From CAZUHK01 sp964620345 (GTDB taxonomy: Bacteria; Planctomycetota; Phycisphaerae; Phycisphaerales; Zrk34), in contig CAZUHK010000031.1 in the NCBI GenBank assembly GCA_964620345.1, positions 1 to 20,110 on the forward strand: a stretch of DNA of 20,110 bases, read 5' to 3'. The position numbers were made by a program, and so were the translations under genes. Positions 1 through 7,082 of this stretch are shown one piece after another. Within the stretch, counting starts at the first letter, position 1. Each line of letters opens with the position of its first letter. The notes under the pieces were generated by a model. That model saw nothing but the letters and a program-made list of their open reading frames with translations. It searched no databases and had not been told where the DNA came from.

Positions 1-26
1 TAGAGCATCTTTCGGCGACCCGTAAT

Positions 27-115
27 GGGTGCCACACCTTGTCCCGAAGGGCAAGGTGTGATGGCGTCCGCACCCGCTCACACCTTGCCGCTCAGGCGGA
101 CAAGGTGTGGCACCC
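27..115. repeat. REPIN-like pair of inverted palindromic repeats
   Basis: A perfect 17-bp inverted repeat, GGGTGCCACACCTTGTC at 27-43 and its reverse complement at 99-115, encloses two hairpins. Hairpin 1 pairs CACACCTTG (33-41) with CAAGGTGTG (52-60). Hairpin 2 pairs 79-87 with 101-109 and has an inner CCGC/GCGG stem with a TCAG loop and one bulged A. The block can fold as two stem-loops or one long cruciform. It lies about 30 bp beyond the mqnD stop. No T tract follows on either strand, so a canonical terminator is unlikely. The arrangement resembles REP doublets (REPINs). I noticed no second copy or RAYT transposase gene in the window. Confidence 0.8.
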
Positions 116-145
116 GACAGACGCGACGCAACGCTGCAACCTGCG

Positions 146-1024
146 CTAACCCGGCCGGACGAAGTCCATCTCACCCACCGCCGGCAGCAGGCCCGCGTCG
201 GCCCCTTCGCTCAGCAGTTGTTCCACGGCCCGGCGCCCGACTTCGCCGTAGTCCAGCGTCCAGTCGTTGACGTACATCCCCACGAACCGGTCGGCCAGCT
301 CCACGCCCATGTCCCGCGCGTAGTTGAGCGCGTATTGCACCGCCTGTTCACGATGATCCAGGGCGTAGCGGATCGATTCATAGAGGATGCGGCAGATCGG
401 CCCGAACTCCGCCGACAGGTCGCGCCGGATCGCGTTGCCGCCCAGCGGCAGCGGCAGGCCGCGGGTGTCCTGCCACCATTCGCCCAGATCGATCACCTTC
501 TTCAGCCCCGCGTCGGCGTAGGTGAGCTGGCCCTCGTGGATGATCAGGCCCGCGTCGAACTCGCCCGCGGCGACCTTCGGGATGATCTGGTCGAACATCA
601 CCACCGCGTAGTGGTCCAGCGTCTTGCCGATCGATCGATACAGCAGCGAGCTGGTAAGAAACGCCGTGGTCCGTTCGCCCGGCACCGCCAGACGCACGCC
701 CGGCAGGTCGTCGATCGAAAGCGGCTCGCGGCTGACGATCATCGGCCCGTAGCCGTCGCCCATCGACGAGCCGCAACTGGTCAGCGCATACTTGTCCGCG
801 ACGTGGGCGAACTGGTGGATCGACAGCGCGGTGATCTCCAACTCGCCCCGGCTGGAGCGCTGGTTGAGTGTTTCGATGTCCTGCAGGACGTGCTCGAACC
901 GGTACGGCCCGCAATCGACCTTCGGGCCCGTGCCATCGAGGTCGGCCAGCGGGTACCACATGAACGCATCGTCCGGGTCGGGCGAATGGCCGATGCGAAG
1001 GGTTTTGATCTGCGTCTGGGACAT
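146..1024 (-). CDS. mqnD: MqnD, 1,4-dihydroxy-6-naphthoate synthase (futalosine menaquinone pathway)
   Basis: MqnD converts cyclic dehypoxanthinyl futalosine to 1,4-dihydroxy-6-naphthoate in the futalosine route to menaquinone. The protein has about 292 residues, normal for the periplasmic-binding-protein-like fold of MqnA/MqnD. The N-terminal GHSPDPDDAFMWYPL matches the family's GxSPCPNDTF signature. The central stretch GLIIHEGQLTY, followed by DLGEWW and GLPLPLG, is diagnostic of MqnD rather than MqnA; its His (about residue 163) corresponds to the catalytic His of the Thermus enzyme. I chose ATG at 1024 because AAGAG lies 6 bp upstream; an in-frame TTG at 1030 would add two residues. No other mqn gene is nearby, so the pathway is scattered. 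It follows the lipoprotein-like gene on the same strand after a 110-bp gap containing a short repeat. Confidence 0.93.
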   Translation of the reverse strand: MSQTQIKTLRIGHSPDPDDAFMWYPLADLDGTGPKVDCGPYRFEHVLQDIETLNQRSSRGELEITALSIHQFAHVADKYALTSCGSSMGDGYGPMIVSREPLSIDDLPGVRLAVPGERTTAFLTSSLLYRSIGKTLDHYAVVMFDQIIPKVAAGEFDAGLIIHEGQLTYADAGLKKVIDLGEWWQDTRGLPLPLGGNAIRRDLSAEFGPICRILYESIRYALDHREQAVQYALNYARDMGVELADRFVGMYVNDWTLDYGEVGRRAVEQLLSEGADAGLLPAVGEMDFVRPG

Positions 1025-1051
1025 GGGCAACTCTTGGTGGGGAATAGTCGG

Positions 1052-1078
1052 CAGGATTTACAGGATCAGCAGGATTTT
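1052..1078. repeat. Three tandem CAGGATnnn 9-mers
   Basis: Three consecutive 9-bp units (CAGGATTTA, CAGGATCAG, CAGGATTTT) run from 1052 to 1078 in the gap between mqnD and the upstream gene. The segment is AT-richer than everything around it. From memory, related AATCCTG/CAGGATT tandem motifs occur as interspersed intergenic repeats in unrelated bacterial genomes, so this is probably a remnant of such an element. It lies in the 5' leader region of mqnD. Confidence 0.6.
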
Positions 1079-1134
1079 CAGAAGACTCATCCAAGCCGAT
1101 CGAGCCATCGGGTCGATCCGGTCCGAACCTGTTG

Positions 1135-1815
1135 CTATTGGATTTCGGGGATGACTTCGGGCTCCGGCTGGGCGTCTTCGGTGCTGTGGCGTTCGGCGAT
1201 GACGCTGGCGCGGGCGAGGATGCGGTTGACCAGGCGTTGCTCGAGATACTCATCGCGCCCGACCGTCCGCCAGAAACTCTCCTCGGCCCCGGCCTCGGTG
1301 CCGATGCGCCGCGTCCCGCCGGACCGGCCGAAGTAGGCCACCGAAGACACCGCCGCGGTGTTCAGCTCGCGCGGCGGGTGCTGGCGGCGATCGAGCTGCA
1401 CGATGACTTCCAGCATGTAGTCGTCGGCCGGGTCCGCGGGCGTGGCGGCGTCGAGCGTGGCGTCGGCGTCGCGCGGGGTGAGGTTGACCCTCACGGTGCG
1501 GCGGTGGTAGTTCAGCGTGGCGTCGGTGTACTGATAGGCGGTGGTGTTGTCCGTCCGCCACGGCTCCAGGGCGCTGCCGGCCCACAGCGGGCGGGTGGTG
1601 ATGACGCCGAACCGCCGATCCTGCCGCTCGACGCTGAACAGCTCGTTTCGCAACACATCGACCGATGCTTCGAACATCCGGTTGTACTCCCCGGCGGTGA
1701 TGCGAACGGGGTTGTCGATGCTCACCGCCCGCGACGCGCAGCCGACCGGCCCGGGCAGGCCGAGCGCGACGAACAGGCAAACCAGGGGGAGGCGGGCGAT
1801 CATGCGGATGAGCAT
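1135..1815 (-). CDS. Exported lipoprotein-like protein of unknown function
   Basis: About 226 residues, not recognised. The N-terminus MLIRMIARLPLVCLFVALGL, then PGPVGC, is a typical export signal ending in Cys26. The -3 residue is Pro, so it is only a near-match to a lipobox. The rest is hydrophilic and looks like a single small mixed alpha/beta domain: a helix with YNRMFEASVDVLRNELF, a strand FGVITTRPL, paired strands around YHRRTVRVNL and YMLEVIVQLDRR, and a C-terminal helix EYLEQRLVNRILARASVIAE. This layout resembles small outer-membrane-associated lipoproteins but no family can be named. The start could also be ATG at 1803. A GAAGG lies 1 bp before the 1815 ATG and 13 bp before the 1803 ATG, so it settles neither. 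It is upstream of mqnD on the same strand with no obvious functional link. Confidence 0.7.
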   Translation of the reverse strand: MLIRMIARLPLVCLFVALGLPGPVGCASRAVSIDNPVRITAGEYNRMFEASVDVLRNELFSVERQDRRFGVITTRPLWAGSALEPWRTDNTTAYQYTDATLNYHRRTVRVNLTPRDADATLDAATPADPADDYMLEVIVQLDRRQHPPRELNTAAVSSVAYFGRSGGTRRIGTEAGAEESFWRTVGRDEYLEQRLVNRILARASVIAERHSTEDAQPEPEVIPEIQ

Positions 1816-1981
1816 ACCTTCGCCGGCGTCGGCGTGAAAGTGCGGCCAAGGGCCGGGCCGCGGCTCAAATCGCCCCCTTAAACCGCCGATGCTTTGCGAC
1901 AGGCCCTCCCGCGGAGACGCTGCGCTCGTGCTCCATCGATCCTCCCGACAAGTCGGCGGCAAGCGCCACGCCCAGCCGTAC

Positions 1982-3535
1982 ATGTCGCTGCAGACCAAGG
2001 CGATCGTCTGCGCGATCTTGCTGGTGGCGGTGTCGACCGGGCTTTGCGGGCTGATCACGGCGTGGCTGGCGCATCAGAGCTTGAGCGAGGCGTTGCGGCG
2101 GGACGCGCGGCTGCTGGCCGAGACGATGGCACGCAGCGTCGGCTCCCGTGCCGATCTCACGCGGCAGCAGCGCCTGGCCCAGACGATCGATCACATGTCG
2201 CTGGACCCGCGCATCGCGTTCGTGACCGTCAGCGACGAGCGCGGCAACGTGGTGGCCCGTCGCATCGCCGACACTCAGGCCTGGAGCACCTACGCCGACC
2301 GCATGCCCGCTGCCGACCGCCGCGCGGCGCTGCAATTCAACAAGACCGCCGCCCTGCCCTACCGCGGCGGGGTGGACTTGCTGGTGGCGACCGAGCCGAT
2401 CTGGCACCGCCCGCTCACGCAGGCGCCGGCCACGCTCGAAGGCCGGCTCGTCCTGGCGATGAGCGACCCCGCGGCCCAGCGGATGATGAGCAACTTCCAG
2501 GCGGCGGTCATCGCGGTCGTGGGCGTGATCAGTCTGCTGTGCCTGCCGCCGGTCATCGCCGTGGCGCGCTCGTGGACGCGGCCGCTGCGTCGCATGCTCG
2601 TGCAGACGCGCAACCTCACCGAGGGCCGCAGCCCCGAGCCGATTCAGATCCGCCAGCGCGACGAGATCGGCCAGCTCGCCACGGGCTTCAACGAGATGGC
2701 CGACAACCTCTGGCGTGCCCGGGCCGATCTGATCGCCGCCAACCGCGACCTCGAACAGCAGGTCACCCAGCGGACCGACCAGCTCCGCCAGGCCAACGAG
2801 CTGCTCAAGCTGCAGATGCGCGACAAGGATGAGTTCATCCGGGCCGTCACCCACGACCTCAACGCCCCGGTGCGCAACATCGCGGGCATGACCAAGCTGC
2901 TGCTGATGAAATACCGCGATGAGCTGACCGACGAGGCGCTGGCGAAGCTGGAGCGGATCGCCGCCAACGCGCGGACCGAGTCGGAGCTGCTGGCCGACCT
3001 GCTGGAGCTGTCGCGCATCCGCACGCAGCCGGGCAAACAGCAGCCGATCGATCTGGATGACCTGGTGCGCTCGATCGCCGAAGGCCTGAGCTACGACACC
3101 GAGACCCGGGGCATCGAGATTCACATCGCCGCGGGCATGCCCCCGTTGCACGCCGACCGCAACCGCATGCGCCAGGTCTTCCAGAACCTGCTGGACAACG
3201 CGGTGAAATACATGCCGGCCGACGCGGCGACCAAGCGCATCGAGGTCGGCCACGAGGTACACGACGACGACGTGGTGTTCTACGTGCGCGACACCGGCCG
3301 GGGCATCGCCGACAAGGATCACGAGCGTGTGTTCCAGGTCTTCCAGCGGGCGCGGTACTCGGGCGACCCGGACATCGGCGGGCGCGGCGTGGGCCTGGCG
3401 AGCGTGAAAACCATCATCGAAACCTGCGGCGGGCGCATCTGGATCGACTCGGTGCCCGGCCGGGGCGCGACGTTCTACTTCACCCTCGGCGCCGCCTGCA
3501 CCAAGCCCGAACCCGCAACCGTCGCCGGCGTTTGA
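1982..3535 (+). CDS. Membrane sensor histidine kinase (HAMP, HisKA, HATPase_c)
   Basis: A 517-residue transmembrane kinase that senses an extracytoplasmic signal and should phosphorylate a response regulator, most simply the one encoded next. Order of parts: TM1 at about 6-29, a periplasmic domain at about 30-172 of no class I can name, TM2 at about 173-195, HAMP at 193-244 (RPLRRMLVQT to FNEMADNL), a coiled coil at 245-281, and a HisKA dimerisation domain with the phospho-acceptor His291 in VTHDLNAP. The ATPase domain has an N box (FQNLLDNAVKY), a G1 box (DTGRG) and a G2 box (GGRGVGLASVK). All catalytic boxes are intact. ATG at 1982 is chosen because TM1 follows at once; no good Shine-Dalgarno is visible. 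The stop is 99 bp from the next gene on the same strand. Confidence 0.93.
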   Translation: MSLQTKAIVCAILLVAVSTGLCGLITAWLAHQSLSEALRRDARLLAETMARSVGSRADLTRQQRLAQTIDHMSLDPRIAFVTVSDERGNVVARRIADTQAWSTYADRMPAADRRAALQFNKTAALPYRGGVDLLVATEPIWHRPLTQAPATLEGRLVLAMSDPAAQRMMSNFQAAVIAVVGVISLLCLPPVIAVARSWTRPLRRMLVQTRNLTEGRSPEPIQIRQRDEIGQLATGFNEMADNLWRARADLIAANRDLEQQVTQRTDQLRQANELLKLQMRDKDEFIRAVTHDLNAPVRNIAGMTKLLLMKYRDELTDEALAKLERIAANARTESELLADLLELSRIRTQPGKQQPIDLDDLVRSIAEGLSYDTETRGIEIHIAAGMPPLHADRNRMRQVFQNLLDNAVKYMPADAATKRIEVGHEVHDDDVVFYVRDTGRGIADKDHERVFQVFQRARYSGDPDIGGRGVGLASVKTIIETCGGRIWIDSVPGRGATFYFTLGAACTKPEPATVAGV

Positions 3536-3634
3536 GCGGTCACACAATCTCACCTCGCGGCCCTCAACCCGCCCCTCGATTAGCCCGATATCTCCCATGA
3601 ACCCTTGTTTGCCCGCTGGAGATGGTCCGTCGTG

Positions 3635-4684
3635 ATGGCCCCCGAGCGCGCGCCGCGCGTGCTGATTATCGAAGACGACCCCGACGCCGCGGTCTTGCTG
3701 ACCGAGACGATCAGCGATCACTTCGGCGGTGAATGTTCCATGTGGGTCGATCACATCGCCGACGCCCTGTCGCTCGATCTGGCCGAGTTTGATCTGGCCC
3801 TGTGCGACGTGAACCTGCCCGATGGGTCGGGGCTGGAACTGTTGCCCGAGATGCTCAGCCGGCGCGAGGATCTGCCGGTGGTCATGGTCACCAGCGAGTC
3901 GGGCCTGGACGTGGCGATGCAGGCCATCCGCCGCGGCGCGTACGACTACATCGTCAAGGCCGGCGATTACCTGTTCACCATCCCCCTGGTCATCGAGAAG
4001 AACCTGGAAGTCTGGCGGACCAAGCAGGACAACCTGCGCCTCCAGCAGGAGCTGGAACGCACGCTGGCTCAGGTCAAGGACAAGAACGAGCAGCTCGAGC
4101 AGGCCGTGGCCAAGCTCGAGACGCTGGCGTCGACCGATCCGCTGACCGGCCTTGCCAATCGGCGCACGATCGGACAGGCGCTGGAGCGCACCTTCGCCGA
4201 GGCCCATCGCTACGGCAGCGACCTGACGTGCGTGATGATCGACCTGGACTGTTTCAAGCCGATCAACGACACGCTGGGCCACCAGATGGGCGACAAGCTG
4301 TTGAAGACCGCCGGCCGCGTGCTCACGGCCAACTGCCGGCGGTCGGACGTGGCCGGCCGATATGGGGGGGATGAGTTTGTGCTGATCCTGCCGCGGACCG
4401 ACCCGGAGACCGCGGTGGGCGTCGCCCAGCGCATCCAGGCGGAGTTTCGCCAGGCCACGCAGGCGATGTTGCCCCAGGGGCTGGACACGGACATGTCGCT
4501 GGGCCTGGCGTGCGTCTCGGTGCATCGCCCGGCGTCGGCCGACCAGCTCGTGGCGCTGGCCGACGCGGCGCTGTACCGCGCCAAGCAGGCCGGCCGCGGC
4601 CGCATCAGTCTGGGCCAAGCCCGGCCCGAGCATCCACAGCGCCCGCGGCAAAGCGAATCGGTCGCGCGCGATCGACAATCCTGA
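3635..4684 (+). CDS. Response regulator with receiver and GGDEF diguanylate cyclase domains
   Basis: About 349 residues. The receiver domain (about 7-125) has the acidic pair D14-D15, phospho-acceptor D58 (CDVNLPDGSG), T86 and K108. A coiled-coil linker (about 128-165) joins it to a GGDEF domain (about 166-330). That domain has the metal and substrate motif DLDCFKPINDTLGHQMGD, an intact GGDEF at 244-248 and an intact inhibitory I-site RRSD (235-238) exactly five residues before it. It should therefore make c-di-GMP from GTP when phosphorylated and be feedback-inhibited by product. It is the likely partner of the preceding kinase. GGAG at 3618-3621 is 10 bp from a GTG at 3632 and 13 bp from ATG 3635, so the true start may be the GTG one codon earlier. 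Confidence 0.94.
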   Translation: MAPERAPRVLIIEDDPDAAVLLTETISDHFGGECSMWVDHIADALSLDLAEFDLALCDVNLPDGSGLELLPEMLSRREDLPVVMVTSESGLDVAMQAIRRGAYDYIVKAGDYLFTIPLVIEKNLEVWRTKQDNLRLQQELERTLAQVKDKNEQLEQAVAKLETLASTDPLTGLANRRTIGQALERTFAEAHRYGSDLTCVMIDLDCFKPINDTLGHQMGDKLLKTAGRVLTANCRRSDVAGRYGGDEFVLILPRTDPETAVGVAQRIQAEFRQATQAMLPQGLDTDMSLGLACVSVHRPASADQLVALADAALYRAKQAGRGRISLGQARPEHPQRPRQSESVARDRQS

Positions 4685-4722
4685 ACGGATTGTCGGACCC
4701 ACCGATTCGCTGACCAAGAAAA

Positions 4723-4753
4723 CCGCCCGGCGCCATCGCTGGCTTCCGGGCGG
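4723..4753 (-). terminator. Rho-independent terminator, best read on the minus strand
   Basis: CCGCCCGG (4723-4730) pairs with CCGGGCGG (4746-4753), and an inner GCCA/TGGC stem closes a TCGC loop. On the minus strand the hairpin is followed at once by TTTTCTT (complement of 4716-4722), the classic intrinsic-terminator layout. On the plus strand only a weak, interrupted run of T follows, so it may also slow transcription leaving the GGDEF gene. The only minus-strand candidate it would serve is the short ORF at 4815-4901. A second small hairpin (GCCCC/GGGGC, 4772-4784) lies between the two. Confidence 0.75.
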
Positions 4754-4814
4754 CCATCATTCTCTACCTCGGCCCCGAAGGGGCGTCGGCAGCTCGTTTG
4801 CATCGGGCGGTCGC

Positions 4815-4901
4815 TTAGCACATTGCCGCGAACATCAGCAGCGTGAGAATCGCGATGCGGCGGTGAAGGCGTGTCTCGGGATCGGCATGGATGGCGAACA
4901 T
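4815..4901 (-). CDS. Candidate 28-residue small membrane peptide
   Basis: The only minus-strand reading frame in the 4685-5043 gap that I consider plausible. It encodes MFAIHADPETRLHRR followed by IAILTLLMFAAMC: a short polar, basic N-terminal half and a hydrophobic tail ending in Cys. GAGG lies 5 bp before the ATG, a good Shine-Dalgarno. The stop is about 60 bp before a strong terminator on the same strand. Length alone would not support a gene; the ribosome site and the terminator do. No clear promoter was found upstream and no family is recognised. The locus might instead be a small regulatory RNA. Confidence 0.35.
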   Translation of the reverse strand: MFAIHADPETRLHRRIAILTLLMFAAMC

Positions 4902-4965
4902 GGCGGCCTCGCTTTCACCGGGAAACGGTTCAACGGGCGTGCCATGTGCGGGCCGGGCCGGCATG

Positions 4966-4974
4966 TGATACGCT
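4966..4974 (+). promoter_or_regulatory. Extended -10-like box before the large exported protein
   Basis: TGA-TACGCT matches the extended -10 pattern TGn-TAnnnT. It ends 6 bp before the ATG at 4981, so transcription would begin at or beside that ATG. This would give either a leaderless mRNA starting at 4981 or a leader of about 63 nt for the ATG at 5044. No convincing -35 hexamer is seen. Confidence 0.35.
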
Positions 4975-5043
4975 AAAGCCATGCATCAGCAATGCTTACG
5001 CACCCGGCACGGTTGCAGCGCGGCCCGGTGGGCCTGTACGAAG

Positions 5044-6933
5044 ATGTTGCCTGAGATCAACACGACGCGGATCGTGATGTGGGCTTTGGTCATCGCGATG
5101 TTGACCACGCCCACAGCGTCGGCCGAGCCGATCCGCGACGGGCTGGCCGGCGAGGCGTACGCGCTGGCCGAGCGGTGGGTGAGCCGCGGCGCGGTGCCCG
5201 AGTCGACTCTCGCCATGCCGGCCGACGATGTGGTCGCGGTCCACGCGACGCTTCGCTTTGACGGCGTGACGCTCGGTCAGCGCACCGAGGCCGTCGAAGC
5301 CCCTCTCGCGGCGCGAGCCGCGGATAAGCCGACCGACATCGGCCCGTTGCTGGTCAAGGCGATCGGTGGTGCGCTGGATGAAGCCCGGAAGACGGCGGTG
5401 CAGATCGCATCGGAGCCGGGCGGCCGACGCATGCCGACCGACCTGGCCCAACTCGCGCCGCTGCTGGTGCTCGACCTTCAGTTCGCCGGGCCGCCGACGC
5501 GCATCCAGGTCCAAAGCGCCTCCGACCTTCCCGATGCCTTTGTGATCGACCTGCACGGGCTGGCGATGGCGCGCGACGAAAAGTGGGCGTGGCTGTTTGC
5601 GGGTACGGCGATCGCCGGCAACGTCTCGTTGCGCGGCCAACTCGCGCGGCTGTTGGCCGACCTGAAGTACCCCCCCGAGCAGGTGCTGAAGGTCGGCCAG
5701 GCCGACGGGCCGCCGTTGTACCGCTTCGCGTGTGTGCACCTGGTGCGGCCGCGGGCGGGCGCGCCGCTGACGGAGCTTTACCGGGGGAAGACGATCACGG
5801 CGGGCCAACCGGCGAGCCAGCGGCAGGTGCAGAACTTCGCCGATCGCTGGGCCGACCACCTGCTGGGCCGGGTCGATGAGCAGGGCCGATTCCGCGGGAC
5901 ATATCACCCCACGGCCGACCGGAACGAGCCGGCGTTGGCCGGGGCGACCGACGCGGCGCTGGCGAGCTTCGCGCTGTCTCGCTACGCCCGGCTGGAGCAC
6001 GTGGACGAGCAGCGGCGGCAGCGCATCGCCGACACGGCGCGGCGGGCCCTTGGGGCCGCGGCGGTGGACGCGGGGTTTGCCGCGACTGAGCCGGGCGCGG
6101 CGCCGCCCAACACCGCGTTGGCCGCCGCGGCGGACGCGGCGACACTGCTGATCGGCCTGCTCGAAACGCCGGGGATGGCCGATGAGAAGGAACTGCGCGA
6201 TCGCTGTGCGGCGGCGCTGATCGCGGCGCAGAAGGGCGGGGGTGGCTTCCGCGTCCGCCCCCACGCCCAGGCCGGCGACGCCTCCCGTCCCGTCACCGCG
6301 CTGATCTGCTACGCTCTGGTGCGTATGTACGACCAGACGCGCGAGCCGGACTACCTCGACGCGGCGCGGCGCGGCCTGGTCGCCCTGTGGCGCGACACCG
6401 ACGCGACCCGGGCCGCCTCGGCCATGCCCTGGGCGCTGCTGGCGGAGCTGAACCTGCTCGAACGCGGCAAGGCCTCGCCGGGCCTGCTCATCGCGCGCCG
6501 GGCGTGCGATGAGATCTGGAAATCGCAGGTGCCCGCGCCCACCCACGCCGCGCCGATCGACCCGGCCGCCGACGACTACACCCCACGCGACACGGTCGGC
6601 GGCTTCGGCCTCGATTCGCCGCTTGTGCCCGAGCCGACCTGGCAGTCGGCGGGCATGTTGACCGCGCTGGGCGCGGCCCTGCCGATCGAGTCGTTCGTCG
6701 GCGCCAACCAGCGGGCCCGCTGGGTTGTCGACGGCACCACGGGCCTGGCGTTCCTGCACCAGTTGACGATGACCGACGAGGCGATGTGGTACGTCCACAA
6801 CCCCACTCGGGCCCGCGGCGGGGTTCGGGCGGCGATGTGGGACAACCGCCAGCCCCTGCCCGCCACCGCGATGGCGCTGCTCGCCGCCGCGCAGTGGCAA
6901 CATTCGCTCCAGGCGATCGCCGGCGGGCCGTGA
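5044..6933 (+). CDS. Large exported protein of unknown function, predicted alpha-helical repeat region
   Basis: About 629 residues. The N-terminus has a short polar region, a hydrophobic core (VMWALVIAMLTT) and a likely signal peptidase I site after TASA, so the protein is probably periplasmic. Residues about 30-250 look like a mixed alpha/beta domain. From about 265 the chain is built of regular Ala-rich helix pairs with segments such as GATDAALASFALSRYARL, TALICYALVRMYDQT, AMPWALLAELNLL and TALGAAL. This pattern is typical of (alpha/alpha) toroid folds seen in glycosidases and terpene-cyclase-like proteins, but no catalytic motif can be assigned. It ends with AMWDNRQPLPATAMALLAAAQWQ. ATG 5044 is preferred for the signal peptide; ATG 4981 would add 21 residues and fits a -10-like box just upstream. 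It probably shares no operon with the dioxygenase, which has its own promoter. Confidence 0.75.
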   Translation: MLPEINTTRIVMWALVIAMLTTPTASAEPIRDGLAGEAYALAERWVSRGAVPESTLAMPADDVVAVHATLRFDGVTLGQRTEAVEAPLAARAADKPTDIGPLLVKAIGGALDEARKTAVQIASEPGGRRMPTDLAQLAPLLVLDLQFAGPPTRIQVQSASDLPDAFVIDLHGLAMARDEKWAWLFAGTAIAGNVSLRGQLARLLADLKYPPEQVLKVGQADGPPLYRFACVHLVRPRAGAPLTELYRGKTITAGQPASQRQVQNFADRWADHLLGRVDEQGRFRGTYHPTADRNEPALAGATDAALASFALSRYARLEHVDEQRRQRIADTARRALGAAAVDAGFAATEPGAAPPNTALAAAADAATLLIGLLETPGMADEKELRDRCAAALIAAQKGGGGFRVRPHAQAGDASRPVTALICYALVRMYDQTREPDYLDAARRGLVALWRDTDATRAASAMPWALLAELNLLERGKASPGLLIARRACDEIWKSQVPAPTHAAPIDPAADDYTPRDTVGGFGLDSPLVPEPTWQSAGMLTALGAALPIESFVGANQRARWVVDGTTGLAFLHQLTMTDEAMWYVHNPTRARGGVRAAMWDNRQPLPATAMALLAAAQWQHSLQAIAGGP

Positions 6934-6992
6934 GCGCGTCGCGCCAGTTCGGCCGGGCATCAATTTCAGATATCTTTTCGCTTCATCCATCC

Positions 6993-7021
6993 ATGGCATG
7001 CGCCGCGGTATGGGCTATGCT
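6993..7021 (+). promoter_or_regulatory. Sigma-70-type promoter for the dioxygenase gene
   Basis: ATGGCA (6993-6998) and TATGCT (7016-7021) are separated by exactly 17 bp. The start site would be near 7028, giving a leader of about 55 nt before the ATG at 7083. The same -35 hexamer and spacing recur before ispA in this window, which strengthens both calls. Confidence 0.6.
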
Positions 7022-7082
7022 TTCCCATCGACTTCGCCCGTCGCCTCGGGCCTGAACCGCACGCCGAATGGGAGCACCCGAT

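Noticed and set aside
27..115. CRISPR-like array from the repeated CACACCTTG units
   Set aside because: Units are palindromic pairs in alternating orientation with short unequal spacing, not direct repeats with uniform spacers, and no cas gene is present.
1865..4717. A very long open frame (about 950 codons) on the minus strand opposite the kinase and GGDEF genes
   Set aside because: Its product is compositionally biased (Arg, His, Gln, Gly) with no domain, and it mirrors two genes with complete, well-ordered motifs. It is a high-GC antisense artefact.
4996..6999. Long minus-strand open frame opposite the large exported protein
   Set aside because: The plus-strand frame has a signal peptide and regular helical pattern; the minus product is low-complexity Arg/Gly-rich with no recognisable feature.
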